From a virus: DNA of 63,259 bases. Location: positions 1 to 63,259 of the IMG/VR virus record IMGVR_UViG_3300025108_000002; one strand, 5' to 3'. Position 1 is the stretch's first letter; each line of letters opens with the position of its first letter. Both the position numbers and the translations under genes were made by a program. Positions 35,368 to 45,437 of this stretch are shown here, in pieces. Below the pieces are notes generated by a model, which was not told the DNA's origin, did no database searches, and saw only the letters and a list, made by a program, of their open reading frames with translations.

Positions 35368-36305
35368 TATGATCTTTGATTTTGTTGTTCTTTGGCTACC
35401 TCTGCAGCTGCAACTTCAATTATAGTTCTGTCTTTTATAACAACCCCAGCGTACATTAATATTTGCAATATAATATTTGTTTGCTCTGTATCATCGAGCT
35501 CAAAGTCCACTGAGTTTGTATTATCATATTCGTAATAACCATTTGTTGATGTAAAATTCCACATTACATCTGCTGGTTTTTTAATATACGTAGCCTGTAC
35601 TCTGTCTAAAATTGTTTGTGGATGTATTATTATTTGTTTATTTTCATACAAATAAACTGGGAAATAATCTGTAGGCTTACTAATAGGTGACATGTTTAAT
35701 TGTGCTAGCTTGTTTCTTTGTATTGGCTCTACTTCTCTATCATCTCTATATAAAACAGTTCCTAATTTATAAAAATCATTAGGATACAATGTTATAACTA
35801 AATTATTAGCATTGCCAGCAGGTAAATTACCAGCTAATAGTGTTAGTTGTCCACCTATTATAGAATAATTGTTAGCAGGATAAACAACGCCTAAATAAGT
35901 CACTATTACATTGCTAATGTCTACTTGTGTTTGAGTTATAGTTGTTAAGGTATATACTGATTGAGTACTAACTGTTGTAAAGTTTTGTACGCCGCTGGGT
36001 GTTCCTGAAGAAGCTGGAACACTAAAATAACCAGGAGTGGTTGCGGTAGGAGCTGTATAAGCACAATCGCCTATTCTTTTAAATATATCTAATTGTTCTT
36101 GAGCGTTTTTAAGTCTATTAGCATATTCTGTTTCATTTTGCAATACACGTGTTTGTTGATTAATAGTTTCAAAATAAGTGTCTATTATTTCTAATTGAAC
36201 TTGCGTTGCTAGCCTATTAAACTCACTTGGAGTTAGATAACCTCTTTGTTCTTTATTTGTTATTAATAAGACTGTTTTGTATACTTGATCTACGTTTACT
36301 GCCAT
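35367..36305 (-). CDS. Head-tail connector (ring) protein
   Basis: 312 residues from the ATG at 36305; the longer frame to 36359 runs through a terminator hairpin and is unlikely. The N-terminus (MAVNVDQVYKTVLLITNKEQ, then RGYLTPSEFNRLATQVQLEI) matches a conserved structural family of crAss-like phages placed after the capsid gene. It probably forms one of the rings under the portal. A proline/glycine-rich loop region lies at about 85-110. Confidence 0.65.
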   Translation of the reverse strand: MAVNVDQVYKTVLLITNKEQRGYLTPSEFNRLATQVQLEIIDTYFETINQQTRVLQNETEYANRLKNAQEQLDIFKRIGDCAYTAPTATTPGYFSVPASSGTPSGVQNFTTVSTQSVYTLTTITQTQVDISNVIVTYLGVVYPANNYSIIGGQLTLLAGNLPAGNANNLVITLYPNDFYKLGTVLYRDDREVEPIQRNKLAQLNMSPISKPTDYFPVYLYENKQIIIHPQTILDRVQATYIKKPADVMWNFTSTNGYYEYDNTNSVDFELDDTEQTNIILQILMYAGVVIKDRTIIEVAAAEVAKEQQNQRS

Positions 36306-36323
36306 TTTAAATATTTTTATACT

Positions 36324-36346
36324 AAAAAGGCGGCCGAAACCGCCTT
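36324..36346 (-). terminator. Intrinsic terminator in the capsid-connector interval
   Basis: AAGGCGG (36327-36333) pairs with CCGCCTT (36340-36346) around CCGAAA, with an A-run at 36324-36328 that becomes a T-run on the minus strand. It follows the gene ending at 36366 and should cut read-through from the capsid genes into the connectors. Confidence 0.8.
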
Positions 36347-36365
36347 GTATTAGTATCACATGTTT

Positions 36366-37184
36366 TTATAGTTTTTTATCTATAGATCTATAAACCTCTA
36401 CACCTTCATCAGTTTTTAACCAAGCAGCAAATGCAGAATATGGATTTTCATCAAAAGGTACGTTCATTAATTTTCTACCGTTTGATCCCCATGTAAATGA
36501 TCTTTGATCACCAGATAACTTAATTATGTTAGCTTCAACTGCTCTTATAGCAAAGTTTCTAAGCTGTACGTTTTCATCTTTAGCTAGACTTATAAATAAT
36601 GATGGATTATTTCTAGCAAACAACATTAAGTCTCTTCTTAATTCTTTAGAGCTCATAGTGTTTACTTTAGAGCCTATTTCAACTCTTAGTATTGCTTCTG
36701 CAAAATCTACATCCATTTCTCTTGCTGCATTTAAAGCGTCTACTTGAAGATCTAATACATCTAATTCATCTTCGGCAACAGCAACAGCGCTAAATTCTTC
36801 ATAAACTTTATTTTTTAAAGGGTGATATAAAGATAATAGCTTTTGTAAATTTTGTTTAGATTTCTCTACTACCATTTTACCGTCTTTAAATATAATATGC
36901 CCCATAGTGCACTCTCCGTTTTGTTCATCTACAAGCGGTGAGTCTTGATTTGTTGCGTATCGTATTTCTCTTTGCTTACCTGATTCTTGATCAAAATAAA
37001 GCAGCGCATGCTTTTTTGTGTGCCTACCAGGTATTGTATAGGTTAAAGGAGTTTTACTTCCTTTAAGATAATAGATTCTGTCTTTTATTTCCCAACTAGG
37101 TTTTGTTGGTTTTTTTGGTGCAGTTTTTACTGCTACCTCTTGAGGTGCAACCTCAACAGCTTCTGCTTTAGCTTGTTTAGCCAT
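36366..37184 (-). CDS. Structural-block protein downstream of capsid
   Basis: 272 residues. A Lys/Pro/Ala-rich N-terminal tail (1-30) precedes a folded region with KDRIYYLKGSKTPLTYTIPG and a helical C-terminus. It sits between the major capsid gene and the connector genes, flanked by hairpins on both sides, and is led by an A/T-only repeat leader. A capsid decoration or head-completion role is plausible. No firm family. Confidence 0.55.
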   Translation of the reverse strand: MAKQAKAEAVEVAPQEVAVKTAPKKPTKPSWEIKDRIYYLKGSKTPLTYTIPGRHTKKHALLYFDQESGKQREIRYATNQDSPLVDEQNGECTMGHIIFKDGKMVVEKSKQNLQKLLSLYHPLKNKVYEEFSAVAVAEDELDVLDLQVDALNAAREMDVDFAEAILRVEIGSKVNTMSSKELRRDLMLFARNNPSLFISLAKDENVQLRNFAIRAVEANIIKLSGDQRSFTWGSNGRKLMNVPFDENPYSAFAAWLKTDEGVEVYRSIDKKL

Positions 37185-37211
37185 AATATAATATAATATA
37201 AATGTTAATAA

Positions 37212-37245
37212 GGGTAATAATTACCCCCGTCAGTTCAACGAGGGT
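37212..37245 (-). terminator. Hairpins after the major capsid gene
   Basis: GGGTAAT and ATTACCC form a perfect hairpin at 37212-37226, and ACCCCCGT (37223-37230) can pair with ACGAGGGT (37238-37245) with one mismatch. The two are mutually exclusive because they share bases. They lie between the capsid stop and the next start and may attenuate or stabilise the capsid transcript. There is no strong T-run. Confidence 0.45.
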
Positions 37246-37270
37246 AAGAATTACATTAATGTTGAATCAA

Positions 37271-38746
37271 TTAGATTCCTTTGAATAATACAAAGTTGTT
37301 AGCAGCTTGAGTTACTAAACATCTTTCTGATAGGAAGTTTACTTCCATAGCATCAAGAGTTGAAGTAAATGCACCACCAGCAGAACCAGTTAACCAAGAC
37401 TTCATTCTTCTGTCGTCAGCTTGTGAAGCTCTGTAACGTACATGTAAGAAAGGTCTACGAATATTAGTTCCTAAGATTTGGTCATATACTGTTGAAGTTC
37501 CAGCAGGAATTAATACACCTTCAATTGAATTAATACCATTGATAGCACCACGTGTAGAAGCGTCATTTAAGTATTTCCAATCAGTTTTGTAAAAATCGTA
37601 AGAACCTCTTCTGAATCCTGAGAATCCAAGGTTAAGAGCCATTTCTTCTGAGTTTTCAAATAAACCAAAAGCAGTTCCTCCAGCGTATCCACCAGAGATG
37701 CTAGCTAGCATATCATCAAAATCAAGAGCAGTTTGTCTTTGTAAGAAAAGCATGTTTTCTTCAATAGCACCTTGAGTATCTAAGTTTTTAAGAATAGCAT
37801 CGAACTCATCAAGACCAGCAGCGGCTGTAAATCCTGATTGTACGTTACCTCTAGCTTGGATAGCAGCAAATAAACCTTCAGATCCTGGGCTTGCAGCAAC
37901 TCCTGCAGCACCACCAACTTGGTTAAATTCAGCTTCTACCATACTCATTTCTAGGTAATCTTCAAAACGTAGTCTTGTTTCAGACTCAGCTTTTAAGTAC
38001 CATAAGTATCCAGATGTTCCGTCTTCAGTTGCAACTTCTACCCATCCAATTTGAGCCATATCAGATCCAGATACTACGTATTGGCTTCTTAATATGATTG
38101 GTGAATTAGAGTATTGAGTAAGCTGAGGATCAACACTTATACGTCCTTGGTTTAAAGCAGCAACGCTACCTTGAACAGTATCAGTTCCTTTTCTGTAATC
38201 AGAACCGTATACAAATACTTTTTTATCTGCAGCAACTGACCATCCGTTTCCAGCAATAAGAGCTACATTATCAAAAGTTTGTACAGTAAGAACTTGAGCA
38301 CCAAGTCCAGAAGCTGCGTAAGCACCAGAATCAGTAACAATAGCTTTAGCTTCAGCTCCAGTTACAGGATCTAAAATAACAATTGTATCATTAATAGAAA
38401 CAACGTTAGCTTGTGCAGCTGGTAAAGTTACAGCTGTATCATTTCCAGCACCTGGTCCAGCAGCTACACCTACACCAGTGTAAGCGATGTGTAATCTATT
38501 TTGTTCAGACCAAATTACTTGATCAGATGTCATTGGCATTTCAGCGCCAACCATACGTAAAAAACCAGATAACGTTCTGTTTCCATAACGCTCTACTTCT
38601 TGTTCGTATACTTCAGGTAAGTATTGTTGTGCAAAGGTGTTTGTATCACCAGCACCACCACCACCATTAAATTGTAGGTAGTTGCTGTTCAATACCTCCT
38701 GAACTTGTGAAGGGATTAACCCTCCGAATTGTGGAGATAAACTCAT
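37271..38746 (-). CDS. Major capsid protein
   Basis: 491 residues. Position after a scaffold-like gene and after portal and terminase, an Ala/Gly-rich composition and no membrane segment fit an HK97-fold capsid protein. Segments such as RPFLHVRYR near residue 440 and TDWKYLND near 391 resemble crAss-like capsid proteins. Its codons look better optimised than those of its neighbours, as expected of the most abundant virion protein. It is flanked by an A/T leader and terminator-like hairpins. Confidence 0.8.
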   Translation of the reverse strand: MSLSPQFGGLIPSQVQEVLNSNYLQFNGGGGAGDTNTFAQQYLPEVYEQEVERYGNRTLSGFLRMVGAEMPMTSDQVIWSEQNRLHIAYTGVGVAAGPGAGNDTAVTLPAAQANVVSINDTIVILDPVTGAEAKAIVTDSGAYAASGLGAQVLTVQTFDNVALIAGNGWSVAADKKVFVYGSDYRKGTDTVQGSVAALNQGRISVDPQLTQYSNSPIILRSQYVVSGSDMAQIGWVEVATEDGTSGYLWYLKAESETRLRFEDYLEMSMVEAEFNQVGGAAGVAASPGSEGLFAAIQARGNVQSGFTAAAGLDEFDAILKNLDTQGAIEENMLFLQRQTALDFDDMLASISGGYAGGTAFGLFENSEEMALNLGFSGFRRGSYDFYKTDWKYLNDASTRGAINGINSIEGVLIPAGTSTVYDQILGTNIRRPFLHVRYRASQADDRRMKSWLTGSAGGAFTSTLDAMEVNFLSERCLVTQAANNFVLFKGI

Positions 38747-38762
38747 AATTTTAAGTTTTTAA

Positions 38763-39968
38763 TTAGTTAAATTTTCTTGTTTTTATTTTTAATTTTGTAG
38801 AATCAGCACCACTAATTGATTTTACTTTAAGACCGTTTATAAAAACATTACCTTGTTGAGATCTTGCTTTTGTATCAGTTAAATTCTTTGATTTATTAAC
38901 CACTTCTTTAACTGCGTCGGCTTTACCTTGTTCGTAAAAATGAGCGGCAATCTTATCTACATTTTCAGCAGCATACATAGCTTTGTGATAACCTTTCGTA
39001 TCATTAACATTACCTTCGCTGTCTAGAAACTTTCCGACAAGGTTTGTTAGATTTGATTGGTTTTCAGCAACGTTTTGAGCATTTTGAATATTATATTTAT
39101 ACCTTTTATCTCCAACTTTAATATCGAAACCTTCGAAATCGTCATTAAATAATTTTTTGGTATTTTCTTTAAACTGCTCATGTTGCAACGTAGCCTGTTC
39201 TTGTTGCTTGTTATATCGGTTGAAAAAATCCATAGCTTTTTGTTGTTCCTGAGTGACGCCCGGTCTCAACTTGATCTCGTCGTAATATTTACTCTTTGTT
39301 TCCTCTAAAAAACCTTTGGCTTTTGCAACTTCTTCTTTAAACGCAATTTTCTTTTTGCGTATATCTTTTGGTTCGTCTAAATCTTCATCAAATGAAAAAT
39401 CTTCTAACAAAAGATCAATATCTTCACCTTCTAAATAAGGTTTATTTTTTTTGTAATACTCTTTTAATAATGTTTTATCATCTATTTTAGAATAATCAGT
39501 ATTAAGTCTAGTGTAATCTTCTATAGTTCCACCAGTTTCTTCCATAAAGCTAACTAGTTTTTCTATGTTTTCTGGTAGTTGTTTACCTAAAACCTTTTCA
39601 TCTCTAATAGCTTCTTTAACTTCTGCTTCAACTTGTTTAACTTCAGCTTCTGTTATTTCTTTGATTGCAGAAAACCCTTCAGTAGTCTCGTTGGACTCTT
39701 GTACAGGTTCTTCCACCTTAACGCTATCTCCGGATGATGTATCTCCAGATACTTCTTTTGTTTCTCCGATTTGAATGGCATCTTCTTCTTTTTTTATTTC
39801 AACCTTAGTAATATTATCTGGTACCTCTACTAAAGGTTCTTTTGGATTAACATTTACTTTTGTAATGTTATCTTTTGTTTCTACTAATTTTTTAGGAGTT
39901 GTTTTCTTTTTTAATTTAAACTCACCTTCCTGTTTAACAGGTTCATTTGTTTTTACTTCTTCTGACAT
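38763..39968 (-). CDS. Probable scaffolding protein
   Basis: 401 residues, highly charged and mostly helical, with an acidic middle (GEDIDLLLEDFSFDEDLDEP) and a basic C-terminus (TKLKIKTRKF). It lies directly upstream of the major capsid gene and downstream of portal, the standard scaffold position. The two KxNITKV repeats near residues 35 and 53 are unexplained. No protease gene is adjacent. Confidence 0.65.
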   Translation of the reverse strand: MSEEVKTNEPVKQEGEFKLKKKTTPKKLVETKDNITKVNVNPKEPLVEVPDNITKVEIKKEEDAIQIGETKEVSGDTSSGDSVKVEEPVQESNETTEGFSAIKEITEAEVKQVEAEVKEAIRDEKVLGKQLPENIEKLVSFMEETGGTIEDYTRLNTDYSKIDDKTLLKEYYKKNKPYLEGEDIDLLLEDFSFDEDLDEPKDIRKKKIAFKEEVAKAKGFLEETKSKYYDEIKLRPGVTQEQQKAMDFFNRYNKQQEQATLQHEQFKENTKKLFNDDFEGFDIKVGDKRYKYNIQNAQNVAENQSNLTNLVGKFLDSEGNVNDTKGYHKAMYAAENVDKIAAHFYEQGKADAVKEVVNKSKNLTDTKARSQQGNVFINGLKVKSISGADSTKLKIKTRKFN

Positions 39969-40001
39969 AATATAATATAATTAAATAATTAATAATACAG
40001 T

Positions 40002-42392
40002 TTAAATAACTGTAGGAAACGGCTGAAGGCTATTTTCTGTTTCAAAATCAATAGGTCCTGTGTCGTTTTTTCTTTGGCTTATCATTTCACTCTGTTGAGT
40101 TGCTTGAATTTTTGTTCTTTTATCTTTTCTGTTTTCTATTCTATTTTCTTTTGCCTCCATGCTTTTTACGTCCATTTGCTTCAACTGCATGTCGTATTGA
40201 AATTGCTGTTGTAGTCTTTGTTGCTCTATTTGAGCAGCGATTTGCATACGTTCAATTTCCATTTGGCTTTTAGCTTGTTCGTATTGAACATTAGCACCTG
40301 ATATAGCTTCTTGTTTTTGAACTTCTGCCATAGCTGTTTTTTCTGCAGTGTCCGCTTGAGCAGCAGCTTGAGCTTGTATATTAGCTTGCTGAGACTGTTG
40401 GTCTTGGATCATTTTTTGCTTACGTTTTATTTTAAGCATTTGGTTTGCTAGTTTAAGATTTTTAATTTGTCTTAAATCTATAGCGTCTTCAAGATCTATA
40501 CCACCTGATTGTAAAGCTACTTGTATATTTTCTTCTAATTTTGCTTGTTCTTCTTCATCTGGTTCTAGTTCTAAAAATATACCAAAATCATGTAGATTTA
40601 AATTATTAACTTCTTGTAAAGTTTCAACATTATAAGTTGATATGGAATTTTCTAAAGCTTGTCTCGTTAATGGAAACTCTAAAGCATCTGAAACTTTTAA
40701 AGCAATATTTTCTGCTATTTTTAAAGTTAAATATAAACTAGACTGTTTGATGTGTCTAGTTGCTACATTAGAAGCATTAGCCGCTATTTTTTGCAACCCA
40801 ACAAGTGTTTGTTTGTCAGGCGTACTACCATCTCTAGCCTCATTAAGTCCTGTCACATCACGTATCATTTGTAAATAATACTGATAAGTAGTTATTAGAC
40901 TTTGTATTTTTGCTTGACCATTAGAACTATTTAATTCTTGTATAGGTACTTTACCGTGATTAAACTCGCCATCTTGTGTCATTGATCTACCTACAATAGA
41001 ACCAGTTTGAAAATACATATTAAGCGCTTCGGCAGGATTATAATTAGTACCATTGCCCAGGTCAACTTCCGCAAGCCCATCCATGTCTAAATAAACGCCA
41101 TCTGGCACCATTCGAGATAAAACTTGTTGTAATTTTAAATGAGTTAATTGTATTATATCAGCAAAGCCAACACACTTACTTACTAAAGATTCTATTTTAC
41201 CTTTGTATATTCTAGGCGCACATATAGCGTAATTCATTTCTACTTTTGTAGTATCCGCGTAAGGTCTAGACATGTTTTCTGCTAACTCCCATTTTAAAAG
41301 AGTATTTGTTCCTAAAACCTTAGCTCCGCTATATAAAACCTCTATAGATCTTGATACTCTTTCAAAGTTATCATTTTCAGGTGGATTAAAACTATCATCT
41401 TTTTCAATAGCTTTCATTAAACCTTGATCTGTTTGTTTTATTTTAAATACTTGATTGTGATATGTTTTGTAATCAAAATATAACACTTGAACTGTATTTT
41501 CGTCGTAATCACCCCAACCAGTAACATAAGATTTGTTACCAGGCATAGCTTGTATTCTCTTTAACTCATCTTCACTGATATCTGGAAACTCTTTTTTTAA
41601 CTCTGGGATTGTTATAGCTTTTAACTCACCTACATAGTATATGTCTTCAAAATTTGGATCTTCTGTATAAGAATGCACAATATAAGCAGGATCAACGTAA
41701 TCTATAGTAACTCCATTAGCTGTGTTAAAGTTAGTTTTAGCAGCAGCAATACCGCAAACTGTCAAGTCCATGTTTAACCTGCGTCTCACTAAGTCGTATT
41801 TGTTTTGAGCTAATATAGAAGATATAGCCTCTTCTTCTGCTATTTCAACTGATTGTTTATAACTTAATTGCATATGAAGTTCTAGTTGCTCAGCTGTTTC
41901 TGGAATTACTTTTTTATTAGGTGATTGATATAAATCAACTCCTAGTGTGTTTTTTAAACTATCAAGATATTCTTTAGCAAGCATGTCTTCTTGAAGTCTA
42001 GAAGCGTACTCTGTTCTTTTTCTTATAGATTCTGGATCTTGAGAATATGCTTTTATGTCATAACTTTTAGAAGAAATACCATTAACTACAATGTCAACAA
42101 ATTTTGATAAAATAGGAACTGGCTTCCAGTCTAAATTAAGATAAGACAAATCGCCATTAATAGACAATTCATCTTTGTATTTTTGTATGCTTTGTTCTCC
42201 TCTTGCGTATTGACGAAGTTGATGATAATTGTTCCAATTAGTTAAATATCTATTGCCACTAGTTCTGCCTCGACCAAACCACTCTTGTTCTATTGCTTGT
42301 GCAACTTGAGATCCGTACTCCCAACTTGCTTTTTCAGCAGTGCTTACAACTTGGCTAGGAAAAGCGCTATTAGTGTTAGTATATATGTTCAT
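40002..42392 (-). CDS. Portal protein
   Basis: 796 residues. The dodecameric portal is the DNA gate of the head. The sequence opens with an Asn/Gln-rich arm, then SKFVDIVVNGISSKSYDIKA near residue 95. A long central body and a C-terminal Gln-rich coiled coil (about 640-770, QQSQQANIQAQAAAQAD onward) follow, matching crAss-like portals in size and layout. It starts immediately after terminase. Confidence 0.8.
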   Translation of the reverse strand: MNIYTNTNSAFPSQVVSTAEKASWEYGSQVAQAIEQEWFGRGRTSGNRYLTNWNNYHQLRQYARGEQSIQKYKDELSINGDLSYLNLDWKPVPILSKFVDIVVNGISSKSYDIKAYSQDPESIRKRTEYASRLQEDMLAKEYLDSLKNTLGVDLYQSPNKKVIPETAEQLELHMQLSYKQSVEIAEEEAISSILAQNKYDLVRRRLNMDLTVCGIAAAKTNFNTANGVTIDYVDPAYIVHSYTEDPNFEDIYYVGELKAITIPELKKEFPDISEDELKRIQAMPGNKSYVTGWGDYDENTVQVLYFDYKTYHNQVFKIKQTDQGLMKAIEKDDSFNPPENDNFERVSRSIEVLYSGAKVLGTNTLLKWELAENMSRPYADTTKVEMNYAICAPRIYKGKIESLVSKCVGFADIIQLTHLKLQQVLSRMVPDGVYLDMDGLAEVDLGNGTNYNPAEALNMYFQTGSIVGRSMTQDGEFNHGKVPIQELNSSNGQAKIQSLITTYQYYLQMIRDVTGLNEARDGSTPDKQTLVGLQKIAANASNVATRHIKQSSLYLTLKIAENIALKVSDALEFPLTRQALENSISTYNVETLQEVNNLNLHDFGIFLELEPDEEEQAKLEENIQVALQSGGIDLEDAIDLRQIKNLKLANQMLKIKRKQKMIQDQQSQQANIQAQAAAQADTAEKTAMAEVQKQEAISGANVQYEQAKSQMEIERMQIAAQIEQQRLQQQFQYDMQLKQMDVKSMEAKENRIENRKDKRTKIQATQQSEMISQRKNDTGPIDFETENSLQPFPTVI

Positions 42393-44612
42393 TTAAATAA
42401 TTTTTGATGTAATTCCTTTGTTATCGTATTTTTTAAAACCTAAGTCTACAGATTTTAATTCTCTTTTAGCTTGAGGTAAATATCTATGCTTGTTGCAAGC
42501 CATTAAAGCTAAACCTGTACTGATAGAAGCATCATGTTTAGTTCTATTATTTATATTAAATGTAGCCCAGTCTTCTAAGGTTTTTTGAAAATACATATCG
42601 CCATATCCATTTTCTCTTAGTCCAACAAAATGTTCTATGTATGTTTCTATAGCAGCTGCGTGTGCTTGTTTAATGTCTTCACTTGAATTAGGTATACCAC
42701 CTATCTCTCTTTCTGTAACAGATAATTTATTTCTTTTTTTATCTGGTCTATTCATTGCGTAACCTCTATATCCTCTTCTTTTAAAATGATATAGTAATCT
42801 AGGTTTATTATTTTCTACTAATATTGGCATACCGTAAAAAACACAAGCCATAAGTACATCTTCAAAAAATATTTCAGCAGTTTGTGGTCTAGCTATATAT
42901 TCTAAAAAGAAATGATTAGGCGGAACGTCCATCATGCTAAACTTAGTTAAACCATGTAATGAACCGTTAGATCCCTTACCATCAACCGTTCCTGATATAT
43001 CATAAGGATCACAACCAAAAGCTCCTAGTGATTCATTTCCTGGATAATTAACTCCATTTTTTATATATCTTACGTTTTGCATTTCTAACGGCGGAACCCA
43101 AGTTATTTTAAATCTACCGTTTTTGTTTGGCATAAATATAACTCTAGTATCTTTTTTAGCATCTTCCCATTGAAAACTACCTGTAGTTATAGCTAATTCA
43201 TTTTTAGAATCTTCATTAAAATCTATTTGTTGGTAAATCTTAGTTAAGTTAAATAAAGATTCTTTTGACTCATCTCTAAAAGCGTGTTTTGTAGTTCTTG
43301 GAAATTGTCTATAAAATTCATTTAAACCATCTTGATCGTCTTTAAGTCCTTCTACTTCGTTTTTCCAATATTCTATTACACCTATTTTTATTTTATCACC
43401 TTGTGGTCCTTCAATAGGTTTTTTTGGTGTGTCGAATACAGGTAAGCCATAAGAATCAATGTATCCCTCGTAGTTCCATTCCATAGGTATGAACAAAGAA
43501 TAGAGTCCTGAGCGAGTCTGTCCGTTGCTGTTTCTTTTGGTAACGTCTGAATCATCATACAATTTCTTAAAGTTTCTACCACCTTTATCTAAAGCGTTAG
43601 ATGTTGATCCCATCATACACTTACCAATAATTCTAGAACCTAGTCTTAAGGTTGTTTTCGTAACCCTCCAGTTGTTGAGGATGTTGTTCGGCCTTTCCCA
43701 TTTACCGCTCTCATCGTGGACGAGGAGTTTGAGTTTCTCACCATCGTAGGAGTTGTCACCCGTGTTCTTCCAGTCGATTGTGGTGTCCAAGCCCTGGAGT
43801 TCGCCCTGTAAGGTTTCGTCTGTGGTCGTGGCGGTAAGTTTACGACGGGTGTACTTGGTTGCGGGGACACGATAGGCAAGCTCGGTCTTGGGCCTGTCCA
43901 TACCGTCCTGGGTCGGCTTGAAAAAGAATGGGTAATTAACGGATATCGGTACCACCTTGTCTGTAAACATCTTCTTCGCATCAGGTCCAGTCTTAGATAA
44001 TACTCCATATCTAGAGTCGGAGGATATTGTAGCCAAGTTGACCACCTCTCCTGAGGCCATAAATGAAAAACCGGAACGTCTGTTCTTAAGGTAGCACAGT
44101 CCATAGGATCGTATATCGGCCTTGCAAGCCTCCCAGAAAATGAAGAATAATCTATTTGATTCCCGAAAGTCTGGTGCCCCAACGTCAATTTTGCTCCACT
44201 GCAAGTACATGTAATGAGTACCAGTAAGGTAAGTAGCAACGCTTTTGTTATAAAACCAAAAACCTTCCTCCCTACGGGTAAACTCTTTATCAATGTAATC
44301 ATACCATTTTTCTTTAAAATCTTGTGGATATTGCTTCCAGTCGAACGTTGTTTTTATCTTGCTTAAAACCTTAGGATATTCAGTTTTATTCCATTTGTTA
44401 TTATCAAACGTATGAATATCTTTCTTTTCAGGCAAAGCTATTTTTAGGTTTTGTATTTCATAAACCTCTCCAATTTTACCGGTTTTACTTATCACAACCA
44501 TGTCGTGATCTTCGTTGTAACCGTATTCCCACTTGTTATACCTATTCATTCTTTTAAGAACCTTAGGTTTTATGTGGTCGGGTAATACTTTATATAGAGT
44601 TTGTTGATACAT
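42393..44612 (-). CDS. terL: Terminase large subunit
   Basis: 739 residues. It packages DNA: ATPase in the N-terminal half with Walker A NRRSGFSF (177-184) and Walker B LLVHDE (296-301), and an RNase H-type nuclease beginning near Asp535 in FGCDPYDISG. The length and motifs match crAss-like terminases. Codons for about residues 131-324 are strikingly C/G-ending compared with the rest of the gene and genome, suggesting recent recombination inside the ATPase domain. Confidence 0.92.
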   Translation of the reverse strand: MYQQTLYKVLPDHIKPKVLKRMNRYNKWEYGYNEDHDMVVISKTGKIGEVYEIQNLKIALPEKKDIHTFDNNKWNKTEYPKVLSKIKTTFDWKQYPQDFKEKWYDYIDKEFTRREEGFWFYNKSVATYLTGTHYMYLQWSKIDVGAPDFRESNRLFFIFWEACKADIRSYGLCYLKNRRSGFSFMASGEVVNLATISSDSRYGVLSKTGPDAKKMFTDKVVPISVNYPFFFKPTQDGMDRPKTELAYRVPATKYTRRKLTATTTDETLQGELQGLDTTIDWKNTGDNSYDGEKLKLLVHDESGKWERPNNILNNWRVTKTTLRLGSRIIGKCMMGSTSNALDKGGRNFKKLYDDSDVTKRNSNGQTRSGLYSLFIPMEWNYEGYIDSYGLPVFDTPKKPIEGPQGDKIKIGVIEYWKNEVEGLKDDQDGLNEFYRQFPRTTKHAFRDESKESLFNLTKIYQQIDFNEDSKNELAITTGSFQWEDAKKDTRVIFMPNKNGRFKITWVPPLEMQNVRYIKNGVNYPGNESLGAFGCDPYDISGTVDGKGSNGSLHGLTKFSMMDVPPNHFFLEYIARPQTAEIFFEDVLMACVFYGMPILVENNKPRLLYHFKRRGYRGYAMNRPDKKRNKLSVTEREIGGIPNSSEDIKQAHAAAIETYIEHFVGLRENGYGDMYFQKTLEDWATFNINNRTKHDASISTGLALMACNKHRYLPQAKRELKSVDLGFKKYDNKGITSKII

Positions 44613-44887
44613 TATTTTTTAGATCTACCTTCTGCAAAGCCTTTAAAATTACTTTGCTTTATTTCTTTTGGTTTTTCATCTAACATATCCTGCTCTTCTT
44701 GTATTCTATTTAATATTTCAAAAGCATCAAATATTGCTAATTTTTTTGTTGCTGCTGCATTTTTAAGTCTGTCAGCAGATATATCATCATCTGAATCTAC
44801 AATAGGTTCTTTAGCTACCTTTATCAACTCCTCAACTGCTATTTGCCCAGCTTGGATTATATTTTTCTTCGTCTCCTTGGTTTTCAT
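44612..44887 (-). CDS. Possible terminase small subunit or terminase partner
   Basis: 91 residues, charged, mostly helical (DRLKNAAATKKLAIFDAFEI near 39). It ends on the first base of the terminase start, a position often held by the small subunit. No helix-turn-helix is obvious. The role is inferred from position only. Confidence 0.4.
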   Translation of the reverse strand: MKTKETKKNIIQAGQIAVEELIKVAKEPIVDSDDDISADRLKNAAATKKLAIFDAFEILNRIQEEQDMLDEKPKEIKQSNFKGFAEGRSKK

Positions 44888-45437
44888 ACTTAATTACAAT
44901 ATCATTTGATTTCATACAATAAAGTCTTTCGTTATTAACTAAAAACTCCCATTCACCATTTGGTGTATAGCCAACTAAGTCGCCAGGAGTTATTTCTAGC
45001 TTGTTTAACGAGCTATTGCCATACTTTAGTATACCAATAAGACTACGCTCTTTATCTAGTGTTAGATCTTGATTATCTTTTATAGGTTGTATAAAACATC
45101 TATCGCCAAACGAGTGATAACCTTTATTATTTTTATATAAATAAATTTGATCTATAGCACAAAAATATAAATTATCTTTAAAATAAGATCTACTTTTTTT
45201 CTTAACACCTTTCATGTCGTAAAATGTTCTAAAAACATTTTGATGCACAACTATTAAATCACCTTCTTTTATTAGTGTCTTAATAGCTAGTGGTGTTTTG
45301 ACAACCTTAGCTATTCTGTTTACAAATTTCCAGTTTTCTATTTTAGTGTTAACTACTAGTTCTTTGTTACCCACTTTCACCGTGTTACTGTATTTTTCAC
45401 CTACAGGTTTTACGATAAAGTCATATAAACTGTTCAT
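44832..45437 (-). CDS. GroES-fold-like protein, possible second co-chaperonin
   Basis: 201 residues. It appears to hold two beta-barrel halves: MNSLYDFIVKPVGE, then EGDLIVVHQNVFRTFYDMKG (58-77) in the first, and GDRCFIQPIK (about 111-120) then PGDLVGYTP in the second. Phrases like these occur in GroES and gp31-like folds. It overlaps the next gene by 56 bases. A true GroES gene lies at 51.4 kb. The assignment is a fold-level guess. Confidence 0.45.
   Translation of the reverse strand: MNSLYDFIVKPVGEKYSNTVKVGNKELVVNTKIENWKFVNRIAKVVKTPLAIKTLIKEGDLIVVHQNVFRTFYDMKGVKKKSRSYFKDNLYFCAIDQIYLYKNNKGYHSFGDRCFIQPIKDNQDLTLDKERSLIGILKYGNSSLNKLEITPGDLVGYTPNGEWEFLVNNERLYCMKSNDIVIKYENQGDEEKYNPSWANSS

Noticed and set aside
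43646-44302. 218-codon open frame inside terminase in another minus-strand frame
   Set aside because: It overlaps the GC-rich ATPase part of terL, which has clear Walker motifs; the open frame is a by-product of the C-ending codons.
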